Positions 7,810-17,569 of a DNA stretch of 41,614 nt are shown here, one piece after another. A program made the position numbers and the translations under genes. Source of the DNA: an uncultured bacterium (GTDB taxonomy: Bacteria > Cyanobacteriota > Vampirovibrionia > Gastranaerophilales > Gastranaerophilaceae). Location: positions 1 through 41,614 of the forward strand of contig CASDVM010000041.1 of the NCBI GenBank assembly GCA_949284415.1, in the 5' to 3' direction. The notes under the pieces are model-generated. The model was given only the letters and a program-made list of their open reading frames with translations. It did not search any database and had not been told where the DNA came from. The first letter of the stretch is position 1. Every line of letters starts with the position of its first letter.

Positions 7810-8388
7810 ATGAAAAAGATTGTTGTGTTATTTTGTATGTTATTAGCTGTACAATCAGCGGTTTTTGCAGACGCAGAAACTGATTTGCATCAGGCATATA
7901 TTGCAAAAATTCAAGCACAGGATATAACTTACAATACCTATAATTTCTTTAAGGCCATAAATGACGGCAATGTTCAGCTTGTTGATTTATTCCTGAAAGC
8001 AGGGATGAGTCCTGAATCTACATTTATGAAAACACCTGCCATTTATATGGCAATAGCAAGCAACCAAAATGAAGTGGTGAAATTACTGCTTGATAACAAA
8101 GTTGATCCGAATAAAGGAACAGCAGGACTTACACCTTTAATTATGGCAATAAGAGAAAAAGACAGCAAAATTGTAGAAACTCTTATATCATACGGAGCTG
8201 ATGTTAACCAGATTGCAGGAAATACAAAACCGCTTACTTATGCAATTAAGAAAAAACAGCCTAAAATCGTAGAATTATTAATTAATGCAGGCGCAAAACC
8301 CGATAACGAAGTTTTGCTTAACGCCTTAAAATCAGATGACAATTACATAAAAGATACTGTCTTAAGACGCTATAAAACCATGGAATAA
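7810..8388 (+). CDS. Exported ankyrin-repeat protein
   Basis: A protein of 192 aa with a clear signal peptide: MKK, a hydrophobic core, and an Ala-x-Ala-like cleavage site near residue 20 (VFA-DA). It is therefore probably periplasmic. From about residue 45 there are four ankyrin-like units, each with the turn-helix-helix pattern: DGNVQLVDLFLKAGM, NQNEVVKLLLDNKVDP, DSKIVETLISYGADV, KQPKIVELLINAGAKP. Such units bind other proteins; the partner is unknown. A strong AAGGAGGG site precedes the ATG. It follows the SulP gene by 44 bases and may be read from it. Confidence 0.88.
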   Translation: MKKIVVLFCMLLAVQSAVFADAETDLHQAYIAKIQAQDITYNTYNFFKAINDGNVQLVDLFLKAGMSPESTFMKTPAIYMAIASNQNEVVKLLLDNKVDPNKGTAGLTPLIMAIREKDSKIVETLISYGADVNQIAGNTKPLTYAIKKKQPKIVELLINAGAKPDNEVLLNALKSDDNYIKDTVLRRYKTME

Positions 8389-8431
8389 ATCTATCTAATT
8401 AAATCGTTCGCTGTATAATTTGAAGATTTGA

Positions 8432-8461
8432 TTGACAACTGCAGGTATAATATTTTACTAT
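8432..8461 (+). promoter_or_regulatory. Promoter of the RND efflux operon
   Basis: A consensus TTGACA (8432-8437) and TACTAT (8456-8461) with 18-base spacing lie about 40 bases before the adaptor start. An alternative TATAAA box lies three bases further on. Confidence 0.55.
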
Positions 8462-8501
8462 AAAAACAGAAGTTTTTACCGGAAAATAAGCGGAGAGAAG
8501 T

Positions 8502-9653
8502 ATGAAATACAGTTTGACCAGAAAACAATGGGGAATATTAATTTTACTTGTAATTATCGTTCCGATAATTTATAATAAAACATCAGGTTTTATAACCGGA
8601 ATGATTCAAAAACAGGCTATGAAAATGCCTAAGGAAGTAGAAGTTGACACCCCGCATATAGAATCAGTTAATGTATCTGCGGAAGCAACAGGCAGGGTAG
8701 AGGCAAAATATTCCGTTGATCTGGTTGCAAGGGTACCGGGATTTTTGATAAAAAAATACTTTAAAGAAGGTGATTTTGTTAAAAAAGGCCAGCTTCTTTT
8801 CCAGATAGACCCGAGAGAATATCAGATTGAGGTAAATAATTCTCTTGCAAATGTTAATCAATACAGCGCGCTTTTAAAAAATGCCCAGCAGGAATTAAAC
8901 AGAGCAAACGCACTTATAAAAGAGGATTTAATCAGCCGTTCCGATGTTGACCAGAGTCTGGCCGCAAGAAACCAGAATAAAGCTCTTTATGATGCGGCAA
9001 GACAGCAGCTTGAACTTGCAAGGGTTAATCTTGGCTACACATCAATAAAATCTCCGATAGACGGAAGAATAGGTAAAGTTAACATAACTGAAGGAAACTA
9101 TGTAACTGCAACTTCAGGAGCACTCGTAAATATTTCCAGTGTTAATCCTGTTTATGTAACATTCAGTCTCAAAAGCGATGATTTTGTAAAACTTTTGAGA
9201 GGAAGCAACAGATTTAAAGATGCACAGGTTAAAGTTCAGTTTAACGATGGAACATGGTACGACAAAATAGGAACAGTTAATTTTGTAGACAACAAGATTG
9301 ATAAAGATTCAGGTTCTATAAGTCTCAGAGCTACTTTTGACAATTCAAAAATGTGGCTTACTCCGGGAGATTACATGAAAGTAGAAATTGTAGCCCCGAA
9401 ACTTGTAAAATATATGACAGTCCCGCAGGCATGTACTAAAGGAGATGCTATGAGCGGGTATTATGTATGGGCAGTTGAAGATAATAAAGCTGTCAGAAAA
9501 AATATTAAAGTATCCGATGTAATTAACAATAACTGGGTAGTTGACGGCGGATTAAATCTTGATGATGTAATCGTTGTTTCCGGTATACAAAATATTGCTT
9601 CGGAAGGACAAAAATTAAAACCTGTCCAAAAAACTAATGATACAACTAAATAG
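8502..9653 (+). CDS. RND efflux periplasmic adaptor (HlyD/AcrA family)
   Basis: Membrane fusion protein linking the inner-membrane pump to the outer-membrane channel; 383 aa. An uncleaved N-terminal membrane anchor (about residues 10-27, WGILILLVIIVPIIY) has no lipobox. It is followed by a split lipoyl domain (VARVPGFLIKKYFKEGDFVK and later GYTSIKSPIDGRIGKV), a helical hairpin of about 75 residues rich in Ala/Gln/Asn, and a beta-barrel/proximal domain with VNPVYVTFSL. It is the first gene of a three-gene operon: 12 bases separate it from the pump. The substrate cannot be read from the adaptor. Confidence 0.94.
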   Translation: MKYSLTRKQWGILILLVIIVPIIYNKTSGFITGMIQKQAMKMPKEVEVDTPHIESVNVSAEATGRVEAKYSVDLVARVPGFLIKKYFKEGDFVKKGQLLFQIDPREYQIEVNNSLANVNQYSALLKNAQQELNRANALIKEDLISRSDVDQSLAARNQNKALYDAARQQLELARVNLGYTSIKSPIDGRIGKVNITEGNYVTATSGALVNISSVNPVYVTFSLKSDDFVKLLRGSNRFKDAQVKVQFNDGTWYDKIGTVNFVDNKIDKDSGSISLRATFDNSKMWLTPGDYMKVEIVAPKLVKYMTVPQACTKGDAMSGYYVWAVEDNKAVRKNIKVSDVINNNWVVDGGLNLDDVIVVSGIQNIASEGQKLKPVQKTNDTTK

Positions 9654-9665
9654 CAGGAAACTCAA

Positions 9666-12600
9666 ATGAAAAAGATATTAGATAAAGACCAGCTTTTCTT
9701 CTTTATAAGAAAACCCAGATTTGCGTTAGTAATATCCGTTTGTATAGTTATTTTAGGCTTAATATCGCTTTTAAGCCTGAAACAGGAAAGCTATCCTGAT
9801 GTAACCCCGCCGCAGGTCAGAGTTTCCGCATCATACCAGGGCGCGAGTGCTGAAGTTATAGAATCTTCCGTTGCTACCGTTCTGGAAAATAAGCTTAACG
9901 GTGTTGAAAACATGTCTTACATGACATCAACTTCAACAGACGGAAGCTACAGCTTGACTATATATTTCAAGGTCGGAACCGATAAAAACATAAACCTTAT
10001 GAATGTTCAAAACTTAATTCAGAGGGTTCAATCACAGCTTCCTGAAGAAGTACAGAGAACAGGTGTTACGGCAATCAGCCGTACATCAGGTTCAGGTGCT
10101 ATAATTCTTACGCTTTATCCGGAATCAGGCGAATGGTCTCAGCTGGATTTAACCAACTATGGTTCTATATATATTAAAGATGAATTAAAACGTGTTGAAG
10201 GTGTTGCAGATGTAAGCGTATTCGGGGGCGGTAATTACTCTATGAGAATATGGCTTGATCCGCAGAAAATGGCAGGTCTGCATATTTCAGCGGGAGAAGT
10301 TCAAAGTGCCATAAAAAATCAAAACACACAGGTAGCAACAGGCGCACTCGGCGCTCTTCCGACAGATGACCCGCAGGCGCTTCAAATTACTCTAAAAACA
10401 CCAGGCAGACTTGATGAAGTTGAGCAGTTTGAAAATATTGTAATCCGCTCCAATATGGATGGCTCAAATGTCAAAATCAAAGATATAGCCCGCGTAGAAC
10501 TCGGTGCTGAATCATACTCAAATCTCGGTCTTGTTAACGGCAAACCGTCAGCCGTTGTTGTCATATCGCAGCTGCCTGACGCAAATATTATAAACCTTTC
10601 TAAAGCTGTCAAAGAGAAAGTAAATGAAATAAACGGGCGTTTAACAAACGGAATTAAAATTCTGTATGTTAAAGATGATGCGGACTTCATTCATGAATCA
10701 ATGAAAGAAGTTGAATTTACAATACTTATGACAGGTTTAATTGTTGTTATAATCATCTTTCTTTTCCTCGGAGACGGTATGGCAACACTTGTTCCGTGTG
10801 CTACAATTCCCGTATCTCTTATAGGTACATTTTTTGCACTGAACGCAATGGGAATGACAATTAACCTTCTTTCGTTATTTGCCCTTGTGCTTGCGGTCGG
10901 CGTTGTTGTAGATGATGCGATTGTTGTAATTGAAAACGTTAAACGTCATATTGAAGAAGGTAAATCTGCAATAATCGCGACACAGCTGACAATGCAGGAA
11001 GTAGGTTTTGCTCTTGTTGCAATGGCGCTTGTATTAATGGCAGTATTTGTGCCGATTATATTTATGACAGGAATGACAGGCGTTATGTATAAACAGTTTG
11101 CGGTTTGTATTGCTGTTTCAATTGCGATTTCTGCAATATGCGCATTGACCCTCTCGCCTGCAATGTGCTCGCATTTCCTCGGACAGGAAAAGAAGCAGCA
11201 TGATTTCAGCAATCATCCTCTCATTGAACATTTAGATCATATTAAAGACAGAATAAACAAAAGAACTTCAGTACTTGTTGTCAAATTTAACGAACTTTTC
11301 AGCAAGGTAGAAGATTTCTATATTGAATACGTTAAGAAATTCGTTTATAACAAAAAACTTGTTGCAATTTTTTATGCGGGAATTGTTCTTTTAACCTTGA
11401 TTTCATTCAAAACCATATCAACAGGTTTTATACCTGATGAAGATCAGGGGGTATTGATTGCAAGTATTACGCTCCCTGACGGTGCTTCTTTGTCAAGAAC
11501 AGAAGAAGTTGCAAGAAAGTTTGTAGATCAAATAAAAGATATTCCCGGGGTTAACCCTGAAAAATTAACCGTATTCGGCGGGGATGGCGTAAACCAGGCA
11601 AATGTTATCATACAGCTTCTGGATTACAGTGAAAGAAAGATGAATCCGGTTAAATGGATTTCAAGGAAGTTTAAAGGCGAAGCAACAGACTTATCACACG
11701 TTGCGGTGTTGAATAAAGTAAGAGTTGTTGCCTCAAATACAAAAGAAGCACAAATTCAGGCATTTTCACCGCCGGCTATTAACGGTATGAGTATGATGGG
11801 CGGATTTGAATTCCAGATGCTGTCGCAGGGCGAATATACCCCGCAGGAAATGGAAAGCTGGGCGACAAAACTCGTTGCTGCCGCTAACCAGAACCCGTCA
11901 CTGTCAAACGTTAATACAACATTTCAGGCTAACGTGCCTCAATATATTGTTGAAATCGACTATGAAAAAGCTCTTGCACAAAATGTTGATCTGCAGGAAC
12001 TTTACTCAACACTTTCTTCAATGCTCGGGACATATTACGTTAACGACTTTAACAAATATGACAGGGTATTTAAGGTACAGATGCAGGCTGAAAGCCGTTT
12101 CAGAGATAAAGCTACCGACCTTTCCGGCATATATGTCAAAAATAACAACGGTGTAATGGTTCCGATTATGTCCATTGTAAAACTGAAACAAACAGTCGGA
12201 ACAGCCTCAATTACAAGGTATAACCAGTATAAATCAGTACAAATTCAAGGTCAACAGGCACCGGGCAAAAGCTCGGGAGATGCAATGAACGCAATGGAAC
12301 AGGTTGCAAAGCAGACCTTGCCTTCTGATATGACATTTGACTGGTCAGGTACGTCAGCTCAGGAACGCGAAGCTTCAGGACAAACTTTGATGATTGTTGG
12401 TATGGCATTAATATTTGTATATCTTTTCCTTGTAGCTCTTTATGAAAGTTATACAATACCTGTTGCAGTTCTTTTGATATCACCTATTGCGGCACTTGGT
12501 GCTTTAATATTCCAGATGATGATTAACCAGTCATTTGATATTTATTCACAGGTTGGTATGATTACGCTGATAGGGCTTGCCGCAAAACAATCCATTCTGA

Positions 12601-12914
12601 TTGTTGAGTTTGCAAAAGAAGAACATGAAAAATACGGCCTTTCTGTTAAAGATGCCGCTATAAAAGCAGCCAAACTAAGATTCAGAGCAATTATGATGAC
12701 GGAACTTGCATTCATTATCGGTGTTCTGCCTATGCTGTTTGCAGCTGGTGCAGGTGCTAATTCAAGAATATCTGTAGGTTCTACCGTATTTGGCGGTATG
12801 ATTGCGGCTGCAACGCTCGGAGCTGTTCTAACTCCCGCATTCTACGTTATAGTTCAGGAATTTGTGGATTTGTTCCCGAAAAAAGAAATTACGGAAAAAG
12901 ATTTGGAGATGTAA
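9666..12914 (+). CDS. RND multidrug efflux pump, HAE1 (AcrB-like) family
   Basis: Proton-driven inner-membrane exporter of 1082 aa, slightly longer than AcrB. Twelve transmembrane helices in the usual 1+5/1+5 layout flank two large periplasmic loops ([17 protein letters not shown] begins the first). The proton relay residues are conserved: D416-D417 in [14 protein letters not shown] and K974 in [14 protein letters not shown] charged extra segment of roughly 60 residues follows TM6 ([12 protein letters not shown] onwards). It lies 12 bases after the adaptor and 6 before the TolC-like gene. The HAE1 type suggests hydrophobic drugs, bile salts or fatty compounds; for a gut organism bile is a reasonable guess, not a demonstration. 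Confidence 0.95.
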   Translation: MKKILDKDQLFFFIRKPRFALVISVCIVILGLISLLSLKQESYPDVTPPQVRVSASYQGASAEVIESSVATVLENKLNGVENMSYMTSTSTDGSYSLTIYFKVGTDKNINLMNVQNLIQRVQSQLPEEVQRTGVTAISRTSGSGAIILTLYPESGEWSQLDLTNYGSIYIKDELKRVEGVADVSVFGGGNYSMRIWLDPQKMAGLHISAGEVQSAIKNQNTQVATGALGALPTDDPQALQITLKTPGRLDEVEQFENIVIRSNMDGSNVKIKDIARVELGAESYSNLGLVNGKPSAVVVISQLPDANIINLSKAVKEKVNEINGRLTNGIKILYVKDDADFIHESMKEVEFTILMTGLIVVIIIFLFLGDGMATLVPCATIPVSLIGTFFALNAMGMTINLLSLFALVLAVGVVVDDAIVVIENVKRHIEEGKSAIIATQLTMQEVGFALVAMALVLMAVFVPIIFMTGMTGVMYKQFAVCIAVSIAISAICALTLSPAMCSHFLGQEKKQHDFSNHPLIEHLDHIKDRINKRTSVLVVKFNELFSKVEDFYIEYVKKFVYNKKLVAIFYAGIVLLTLISFKTISTGFIPDEDQGVLIASITLPDGASLSRTEEVARKFVDQIKDIPGVNPEKLTVFGGDGVNQANVIIQLLDYSERKMNPVKWISRKFKGEATDLSHVAVLNKVRVVASNTKEAQIQAFSPPAINGMSMMGGFEFQMLSQGEYTPQEMESWATKLVAAANQNPSLSNVNTTFQANVPQYIVEIDYEKALAQNVDLQELYSTLSSMLGTYYVNDFNKYDRVFKVQMQAESRFRDKATDLSGIYVKNNNGVMVPIMSIVKLKQTVGTASITRYNQYKSVQIQGQQAPGKSSGDAMNAMEQVAKQTLPSDMTFDWSGTSAQEREASGQTLMIVGMALIFVYLFLVALYESYTIPVAVLLISPIAALGALIFQMMINQSFDIYSQVGMITLIGLAAKQSILIVEFAKEEHEKYGLSVKDAAIKAAKLRFRAIMMTELAFIIGVLPMLFAAGAGANSRISVGSTVFGGMIAAATLGAVLTPAFYVIVQEFVDLFPKKEITEKDLEM

Positions 12915-12920
12915 AATATA

Positions 12921-14444
12921 ATGAAAAAGATTATAAATCTGGTTTTAATATGTTCAATTCTAACGCTGAATACAATACCTGCTTCGGCTATAAGCTGGTT
13001 TGGCAAAAATAAATCACAGGACAAAACAGAAAAGAAAGAAAAAGTTGAAATCGTAAAACCTGACAAAAAAAAGACAAACATTAAACGGGAAATAAAAAAA
13101 GATACGGAAAATGCAAAACATAAATGGGAATCTTCCAAAGAAGCGGAAGGCATGTACGAAACAAAATTCCCGGTAATCAACAGCCAGATAGAATACTCTG
13201 ATATGAACGGAGAAGTTACTCTGAGCGACTGTATAAAACTTGCAATCACACATCATCCGACAATCATGTCAGCCATAAGCAATGCCGAAATCTATAAAAC
13301 TATGATAGGGCAGGCATGGTCAAACTACTTCCCGACATTAAGCGCAGGTGTCAGCTACTCAAGAAATGATACCCTGATGACTATGAACAGTTCTTATGCA
13401 AGAATGATGTCGCAAAAATACAATATGTATTATATGCCGACAATTTCTGCAAATCTTCTTTTATTTGACTTTGGGAAAACCAAATCCATCGCAGATACGG
13501 CGTCTAGGACTTACGAATCTTCAAGATATGACGCAGAAACAAGCATTGAACTTGTTATATATAATGTAAAAGTTGCATATTACAATCTGGTTTTTGCAGA
13601 AATTCAAAAAAAAGTTTATGAAGATACAGTCAAAGACTTTGAACTTCAATATAAACAGGCAAAAGCCCAGTACGATATAGGAAGAAAAGCAAAAATTGAT
13701 GTAACAACGGCAGAATACAACCTCGGGAACGCGAAAGTCAATTTAATCAAAGCTAAAAATACCCTAGAACTTGCAGCTGCCGAACTCGCAAATGCCGTAG
13801 GTATTCCTGAACTTGAAAATGTAATTTTAAAAGACAAGCTCAATTCAAAAGCTTATGATGTGAATTTTCAGGATCTTCTAAAGACTGCTCAGGCTTCAAG
13901 ACCTGCGCTTTTGTCTGCAAAAAAACTTATGGACGCCGCTGAATTGAATATCAGAAGTGCAAAACGAGCTTTTACTCCTGATGTATCTGCATTCGGCTCT
14001 TACAATCAGGGCGGGCGCCAGATTGACAGCGATTACGGGTACCAGTTCGGAGTTCAGCTGAATTACAATGCCCTAAACCTTATGCTTCTGAAAAAACAGG
14101 TTGATCAGGCCAAAGCTGAATATAAAAAAGCCGTTGCCGATTACGAACAGCAGAAGCAGAATGTTTATCTCGAAGTAAAAAGCGCATACATAAGCCTTTT
14201 AAATTCGCATGACAGTATTGAAGTTTCCAAACTCGCACTGCAGCAGGCAAAAGAACGTCAATATCAAGCATTCAGACGATATCAGGTAGGACTCGGCGAT
14301 GCAATCGAATTTAAGGATGCTGAAAACAGCTACTTAAATGCCCAGCTTGATTACTACTCAAATCTGCTGAACTATAACATTAACGCTGCGGAATTAGAAC
14401 GGGTAATAGGCGCCCCTATAAAAGAATCCGAACAAGACTTATAA
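12921..14444 (+). CDS. TolC-family outer-membrane efflux channel
   Basis: Outer-membrane factor completing the tripartite pump; 507 aa. A signal peptide ends near residue 23 (IPASA-IS) and is followed by a Lys/Glu-rich linker (about 28-75) that is unusual for TolC. Two outer-membrane efflux repeats follow, each beginning with LSDCIKLAITHHP-like and LLKTAQASRPALLSAK-like helices, with long Ala/Gln-rich coiled-coil stretches and YNAL/LLFDFGK beta segments. It starts 6 bases after the pump. Its presence shows a double-membrane envelope. A hairpin terminator follows at 14448-14483. Confidence 0.94.
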   Translation: MKKIINLVLICSILTLNTIPASAISWFGKNKSQDKTEKKEKVEIVKPDKKKTNIKREIKKDTENAKHKWESSKEAEGMYETKFPVINSQIEYSDMNGEVTLSDCIKLAITHHPTIMSAISNAEIYKTMIGQAWSNYFPTLSAGVSYSRNDTLMTMNSSYARMMSQKYNMYYMPTISANLLLFDFGKTKSIADTASRTYESSRYDAETSIELVIYNVKVAYYNLVFAEIQKKVYEDTVKDFELQYKQAKAQYDIGRKAKIDVTTAEYNLGNAKVNLIKAKNTLELAAAELANAVGIPELENVILKDKLNSKAYDVNFQDLLKTAQASRPALLSAKKLMDAAELNIRSAKRAFTPDVSAFGSYNQGGRQIDSDYGYQFGVQLNYNALNLMLLKKQVDQAKAEYKKAVADYEQQKQNVYLEVKSAYISLLNSHDSIEVSKLALQQAKERQYQAFRRYQVGLGDAIEFKDAENSYLNAQLDYYSNLLNYNINAAELERVIGAPIKESEQDL

Positions 14445-14447
14445 GCG

Positions 14448-14483
14448 GACTATTAATCCCCTGTAATAAGGGGATTAATAGTC
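14448..14483. terminator. Convergent hairpin between the efflux operon and the LEA-like gene
   Basis: Perfect 14-bp stem (14448-14461 with 14470-14483, arms GACTATTAATCCCC and complement) and an 8-base loop, four bases after the TolC-like stop. The U-tract is weak, but position and symmetry suit a bidirectional terminator for the two converging genes. Confidence 0.75.
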
Positions 14484-14490
14484 ATAATAT

Positions 14491-14718
14491 TTATGCTTTA
14501 TCTTCTTTTTTGTCTTTATGTTCTTCTATTTTTTCTGCAACTTTTTCTTTAACATCTTTTGCTTTTTCTTTAATGTCTTCTTTTACTTCGTGCGCTTTTT
14601 CTTTTACTTTTTCAGCACCTTCTTTAATATTTTCTTTCATATCATGAGCTTTTTCTTTAGCTTTATCGGCAGCGTCATGCATTTTTTCTTTCATAGTTTC
14701 CTTCTTTTCATTTTCCAT
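14491..14718 (-). CDS. LEA-like 11-mer amphipathic helix protein (75 aa)
   Basis: A small Lys/Glu/Ala protein with no signal peptide and no Cys, Trp or Tyr. After MENEKKETMKEKMHD it divides into consecutive 11-residue units without gaps: AADKAKEKAHD, MKENIKEGAEK, VKEKAHEVKED, IKEKAKDVKEK, VAEKIEEHKDK. This period is known from group 3 LEA proteins and other lipid- or surface-binding helices that fold on drying or on membranes. The start at 14718 is chosen because AAAGGAA lies at proper distance; a longer in-frame form from 14814 would add a hydrophobic, AT-coded N-terminus without good support. The role is probably stress or membrane protection, by analogy only. Confidence 0.8.
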   Translation of the reverse strand: MENEKKETMKEKMHDAADKAKEKAHDMKENIKEGAEKVKEKAHEVKEDIKEKAKDVKEKVAEKIEEHKDKKEDKA

Positions 14719-14814
14719 GGCAAAATTCCTTTCCTTTATGTAACATATATAATTATTTATTATTTTTAAGAAAAAATTATGCGAAAAAAGTGTAATCTTT
14801 TTCTTAACAAACAT

Positions 14815-14842
14815 TTGCCATCAGGTATTGTTACGGTATAAT
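14815..14842 (+). promoter_or_regulatory. Promoter of the MsbA-like gene
   Basis: TTGCCA (14815-14820) and perfect TATAAT (14837-14842) with 16-base spacing, about 35 bases before the ATG at 14878. Confidence 0.65.
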
Positions 14843-14877
14843 TAAATATATACTCAGTAATAAAGCAGGGATTTGAA

Positions 14878-16674
14878 ATGTTAAAAAATAAACTTTTTAA
14901 TGACACTATTGATAAAATTTTACAATTAAGATTTGTTGTAAACTACCGCCGCATGTGGCCTTATGTAAAACCTTTCTGGTTCAGGGCATTATGTTCAATG
15001 CTTATATGTATTCCTATAGGATCTCTTGATGCGGTTATAGCACTTGCTTTAAAGCCTTATATGGATCTTGTAATGGTGGAAAAAAGTATTGCATCTCCAT
15101 GGTATATACCTTTAGGTATCGTAGCATTTACATCTATTCAGGGCGGATTGAAATATCTTTCATCTTACTTATCAACATGGGTCGGCGGGAAAATCACAAA
15201 CGGGCTGAAATTTGATATGTTTAAAAAACTGCTGACTCTGCCTACATCTTTTTATGATAAGAGAAATTCCGGGGATGTTGTCTTCCAGTTTAACAATCAG
15301 GCTGATATTGCCTGCGCCGGTTTATTAGATAATTTGAGTGTATTCACACAGAGAATTTTTTCATCAATTTCACTTGTGGGCGTTTTATTTTATAACTCGT
15401 GGCAGCTTGCTTTAATTGCCGTTGCCGTTTTAGGCTGTGCATTTGCACCTGTTGCAAAATTGCAAAAAAGAATTAAAAGCGTTATGAATAAAACAGTAGT
15501 TGCGGACGCTTCAATTATTACCGCATATAACGAAGTATTTGCCGGCAACAAAACTATTACATCTTACAATCTTTCACAGCATGAAGCAGGTAAATTTTCA
15601 TGGATATTAAAAAATGTATTTAACCTAAGAATAAAAATGGTTCAAAAAACTCAGTGGCTGTCTCCGATGATGCATGTTATAGTATCAGTCGGAATTGCCG
15701 CAGCCATAGGTTACGGAAGCCATTTGATTATGACAAACCGGATTACAAGCGGTAACTTTGTATCATTCATAACTGCTTTAATCCTGCTTTATACTCCTGT
15801 TAAAAACATAGGCAATAACCTTAATGCAGTACAATTTTCATTCTTCTCAATAGAAAGAATTTTTGAAATACTTGATTCCGTGCCTGAAATAAGAAACAGA
15901 GAAAACGCAAAAACCTTGTCGCGAGAACATTCGCTAATACAATTTAAAGACGTATGTTTTGAATATGTCCCGAATGTTCCTGTCCTTAAAAATATAAATC
16001 TGGACATTAAAAAAGGCGAAACTGTTGCTTTAGTCGGAAATTCCGGAGGCGGCAAAACTACAATAGTAAATCTTCTGCCGAGATTTTACGATGTTAAATC
16101 AGGTGCAATATTAATTGATGGTATTGATATAAGAGATTATACGCTTGAATCTCTCAGACAAAATATTGCAGTTGTTTTTCAGGATAACTTTTTATTCTCC
16201 GGAACAATTCGTGAAAACATACTTTTAGGCAATGAAGAAGCTACAGATGTACAAATTCAAAAAGCAGTGGAAATGGCTTATCTTGACGATTTTGTAGCCA
16301 CACTAAAGGAAGGTTTGAATACTCAAATCGGCGAACGCGGAATACTTTTATCAGGCGGTCAAAAACAAAGAGTAGCTATTGCAAGAGCATTTTTGAAAAA
16401 CGCTCCGATATTGATTCTCGATGAAGCAACAAGTGCTCTTGATAATAAGGCAGAAGCAATTGTTCAAAAAGCAATTGATAACCTGATGCAGGACAAAACG
16501 GTATTTGTAATTGCTCACAGACTATCAACCGTTCAAAATGCAGACAAAATTGTTGTAATTAATCAAGGCAAGATTGTTGAAACAGGAAACCATAATGAGC
16601 TTATGAAAATAGAAAACGGACAATACAAAGCTCTTTATGAAATGCAGTTTAAAAAGCAGGAAACTGCTGTTTAA
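14878..16674 (+). CDS. MsbA-type ABC exporter (lipid/drug flippase), fused TMD-NBD
   Basis: Half-transporter of 598 aa that works as a homodimer in the inner membrane. The transmembrane domain (about 30-320) has six helices. The nucleotide-binding domain carries Walker A GNSGGGKTT (387-395), the Q-loop in VVFQDNFLFSGTI, the signature LSGGQ (491-495), Walker B ILILDEATSALD just after it, and the H-loop in VIAHRLST. The second Gly pair of the Walker A is ordinary for this group. The lineage is Gram-negative, so export of lipid A core or other lipids is the likely role, but drug-exporting relatives look the same. It is monocistronic with its own promoter and is followed by the guanidine-I riboswitch. 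Confidence 0.92.
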   Translation: MLKNKLFNDTIDKILQLRFVVNYRRMWPYVKPFWFRALCSMLICIPIGSLDAVIALALKPYMDLVMVEKSIASPWYIPLGIVAFTSIQGGLKYLSSYLSTWVGGKITNGLKFDMFKKLLTLPTSFYDKRNSGDVVFQFNNQADIACAGLLDNLSVFTQRIFSSISLVGVLFYNSWQLALIAVAVLGCAFAPVAKLQKRIKSVMNKTVVADASIITAYNEVFAGNKTITSYNLSQHEAGKFSWILKNVFNLRIKMVQKTQWLSPMMHVIVSVGIAAAIGYGSHLIMTNRITSGNFVSFITALILLYTPVKNIGNNLNAVQFSFFSIERIFEILDSVPEIRNRENAKTLSREHSLIQFKDVCFEYVPNVPVLKNINLDIKKGETVALVGNSGGGKTTIVNLLPRFYDVKSGAILIDGIDIRDYTLESLRQNIAVVFQDNFLFSGTIRENILLGNEEATDVQIQKAVEMAYLDDFVATLKEGLNTQIGERGILLSGGQKQRVAIARAFLKNAPILILDEATSALDNKAEAIVQKAIDNLMQDKTVFVIAHRLSTVQNADKIVVINQGKIVETGNHNELMKIENGQYKALYEMQFKKQETAV

Positions 16675-16677
16675 AAA

Positions 16678-16800
16678 ATTTTTCTAGGGTTCCGCGGTAA
16701 ATTTTTACCGGCCGGTCCGAGAGAAAAAACGCAATATAAAAGTTGCGTACACGGAGGGATAAAAGCCCGGGAGATATTAAAATTTAATATCTTCGGGCTT
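16678..16800 (+). promoter_or_regulatory. Guanidine-I riboswitch (ykkC class) with expression platform
   Basis: The aptamer shows the class hallmarks in order: CTAGGGTTCCG (16684-16694), a small hairpin (CGGTAA...TTACCG), CCGGTCCGAGAG (16712-16723), a variable hairpin (ACGCAA/TTGCGT, 16729-16748), and ACGGAGGGATAAAAGCCCGGGAGA-type 3' core (16751-16774, written here only in outline). A competing hairpin AAGCCCG/CGGGCTT (16763-16800), extended by an AT-rich inner stem, overlaps the 3' core, as expected for a transcription terminator released by guanidine binding. Its U-tail is short. It sits directly before a SugE/Gdx gene, the classic target. Confidence 0.95.
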
Positions 16801-16836
16801 ATTTGCATAAAAGAAAAAAGAAAGGAGAAAATAAAT

Positions 16837-17154
16837 ATGCAGTGGTTACATCTGTTTATCGCAGGGCTTTTTGAAATAAGCTGGGCAATAGGACTAAAAT
16901 ATTCACACGGCTTCAGCCTTATAATTCCATCGGTAATAACTGTTATATGTATGATTGCAAGTTTTTACTTTCTTGCATTGGCACTTAAAAGTCTGCCCCT
17001 TGGAACGGCATACGCAATATGGACAGGAATAGGCACCATAGGAACGGTAGTTCTCGGAATAATACTATTTAAGGAACCCGTAAGTTTAATGCGTTTTTTA
17101 TGTATAGGATTAATCGTATGCGGTATAACAGGGCTTAAACTTATTACGAATTAA
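16837..17154 (+). CDS. gdx: Guanidinium exporter Gdx (SugE-type small multidrug resistance protein)
   Basis: Proton-coupled exporter of guanidinium ion, active as an antiparallel dimer in the inner membrane. The 105 residues form four helices. E13 in helix 1 (AGLFEISWAIGLK) is the substrate-binding carboxylate, W16 follows it, and KSLPLGTAYAIWTGIG in helix 3 matches the Gdx signature (Ala-Ile/Val-Trp-Thr-Gly-Ile-Gly). These features fit Gdx better than the EmrE drug-export branch. A GAAAGGAGA site precedes the ATG. The upstream guanidine-I riboswitch makes the assignment firm. The usual partner enzymes (urea/guanidine carboxylase) are not in the window. Confidence 0.95.
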   Translation: MQWLHLFIAGLFEISWAIGLKYSHGFSLIIPSVITVICMIASFYFLALALKSLPLGTAYAIWTGIGTIGTVVLGIILFKEPVSLMRFLCIGLIVCGITGLKLITN

Positions 17155-17180
17155 AAAATCAACCAATAATTTGATTTTTT
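17153..17180 (+). terminator. Intrinsic terminator after gdx
   Basis: AAAAAATCAA (17153-17162) pairs with TTGATTTTTT (17171-17180) around an 8-base loop, immediately after the gdx stop. The stem is AT-rich but has the U run. Confidence 0.6.
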
Positions 17181-17234
17181 TAAATTGAAATAAGTATAAA
17201 ATTATTGTGATGTAGAAATTATGAGGGTTTATAT

Positions 17235-17435
17235 ATGAAGTGGTTTATTTTATTAGTTCTGGTAATAGCTGCAGGGGTCTGGGCATACCTTAATTTGGAT
17301 TTTACAGGTGTAAAACAGCAGGCACAAGACAGTACAATGAACGCTATTCAAAATGAAAAAACAATTAAAGTTTTCTTTGATGCCGATAAACAGAACAAAG
17401 ATGAAACTCAACAGACAATAAAAGAACATTTCTAA
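17235..17435 (+). CDS. Small single-pass membrane protein, unrecognised (66 aa)
   Basis: The N-terminal hydrophobic helix (MKWFILLVLVIAAGVWAYL, residues 1-19) is followed by a polar Gln/Asn/Lys/Asp-rich tail ending KEHF. This could be a membrane anchor or an uncleaved signal; no A-x-A site is clear. A GAGGG site precedes the ATG. It has an upstream terminator (17153-17180) and a downstream one (17441-17463), so it is transcribed alone. No family recognised. Confidence 0.7.
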   Translation: MKWFILLVLVIAAGVWAYLNLDFTGVKQQAQDSTMNAIQNEKTIKVFFDADKQNKDETQQTIKEHF

Positions 17436-17440
17436 AAAAA

Positions 17441-17463
17441 AAAGACCGGTATAACCGGTCTTT
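17441..17463. terminator. Hairpin terminator after the 66-aa gene
   Basis: Perfect 10-bp AAAGACCGGT/ACCGGTCTTT stem with a 3-base loop, preceded by an A run. It can serve the minus-strand 58-aa gene (17542-17718) as well, because reading leftwards it ends in a T run. Confidence 0.75.
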
Positions 17464-17531
17464 ACATTATTCCATACAATCCTAAAAATTTATTTCCTAT
17501 TCTTCCTATTGATTTTCCAACAACTTTATTT

Positions 17532-17569
17532 CAGGTTTGGTTTAAGCAATAAAATTTGTACCAAACCTG
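17532..17569. other. 10-bp inverted repeat overlapping the 3' end of the 58-aa gene
   Basis: CAGGTTTGGT (17532-17541) and ACCAAACCTG (17560-17569) are perfect complements around an 18-base loop that holds the stop codon. No T-run follows on either strand, so a simple terminator is unlikely. It may be an mRNA 3' stabiliser or a protein-binding site. Confidence 0.5.

Noticed and set aside
14719-14814. Longer N-terminus for the LEA-like protein
   Set aside because: The extra residues are AT-coded, unlike the repeats, and the internal ATG 14718 has the better ribosome binding site.
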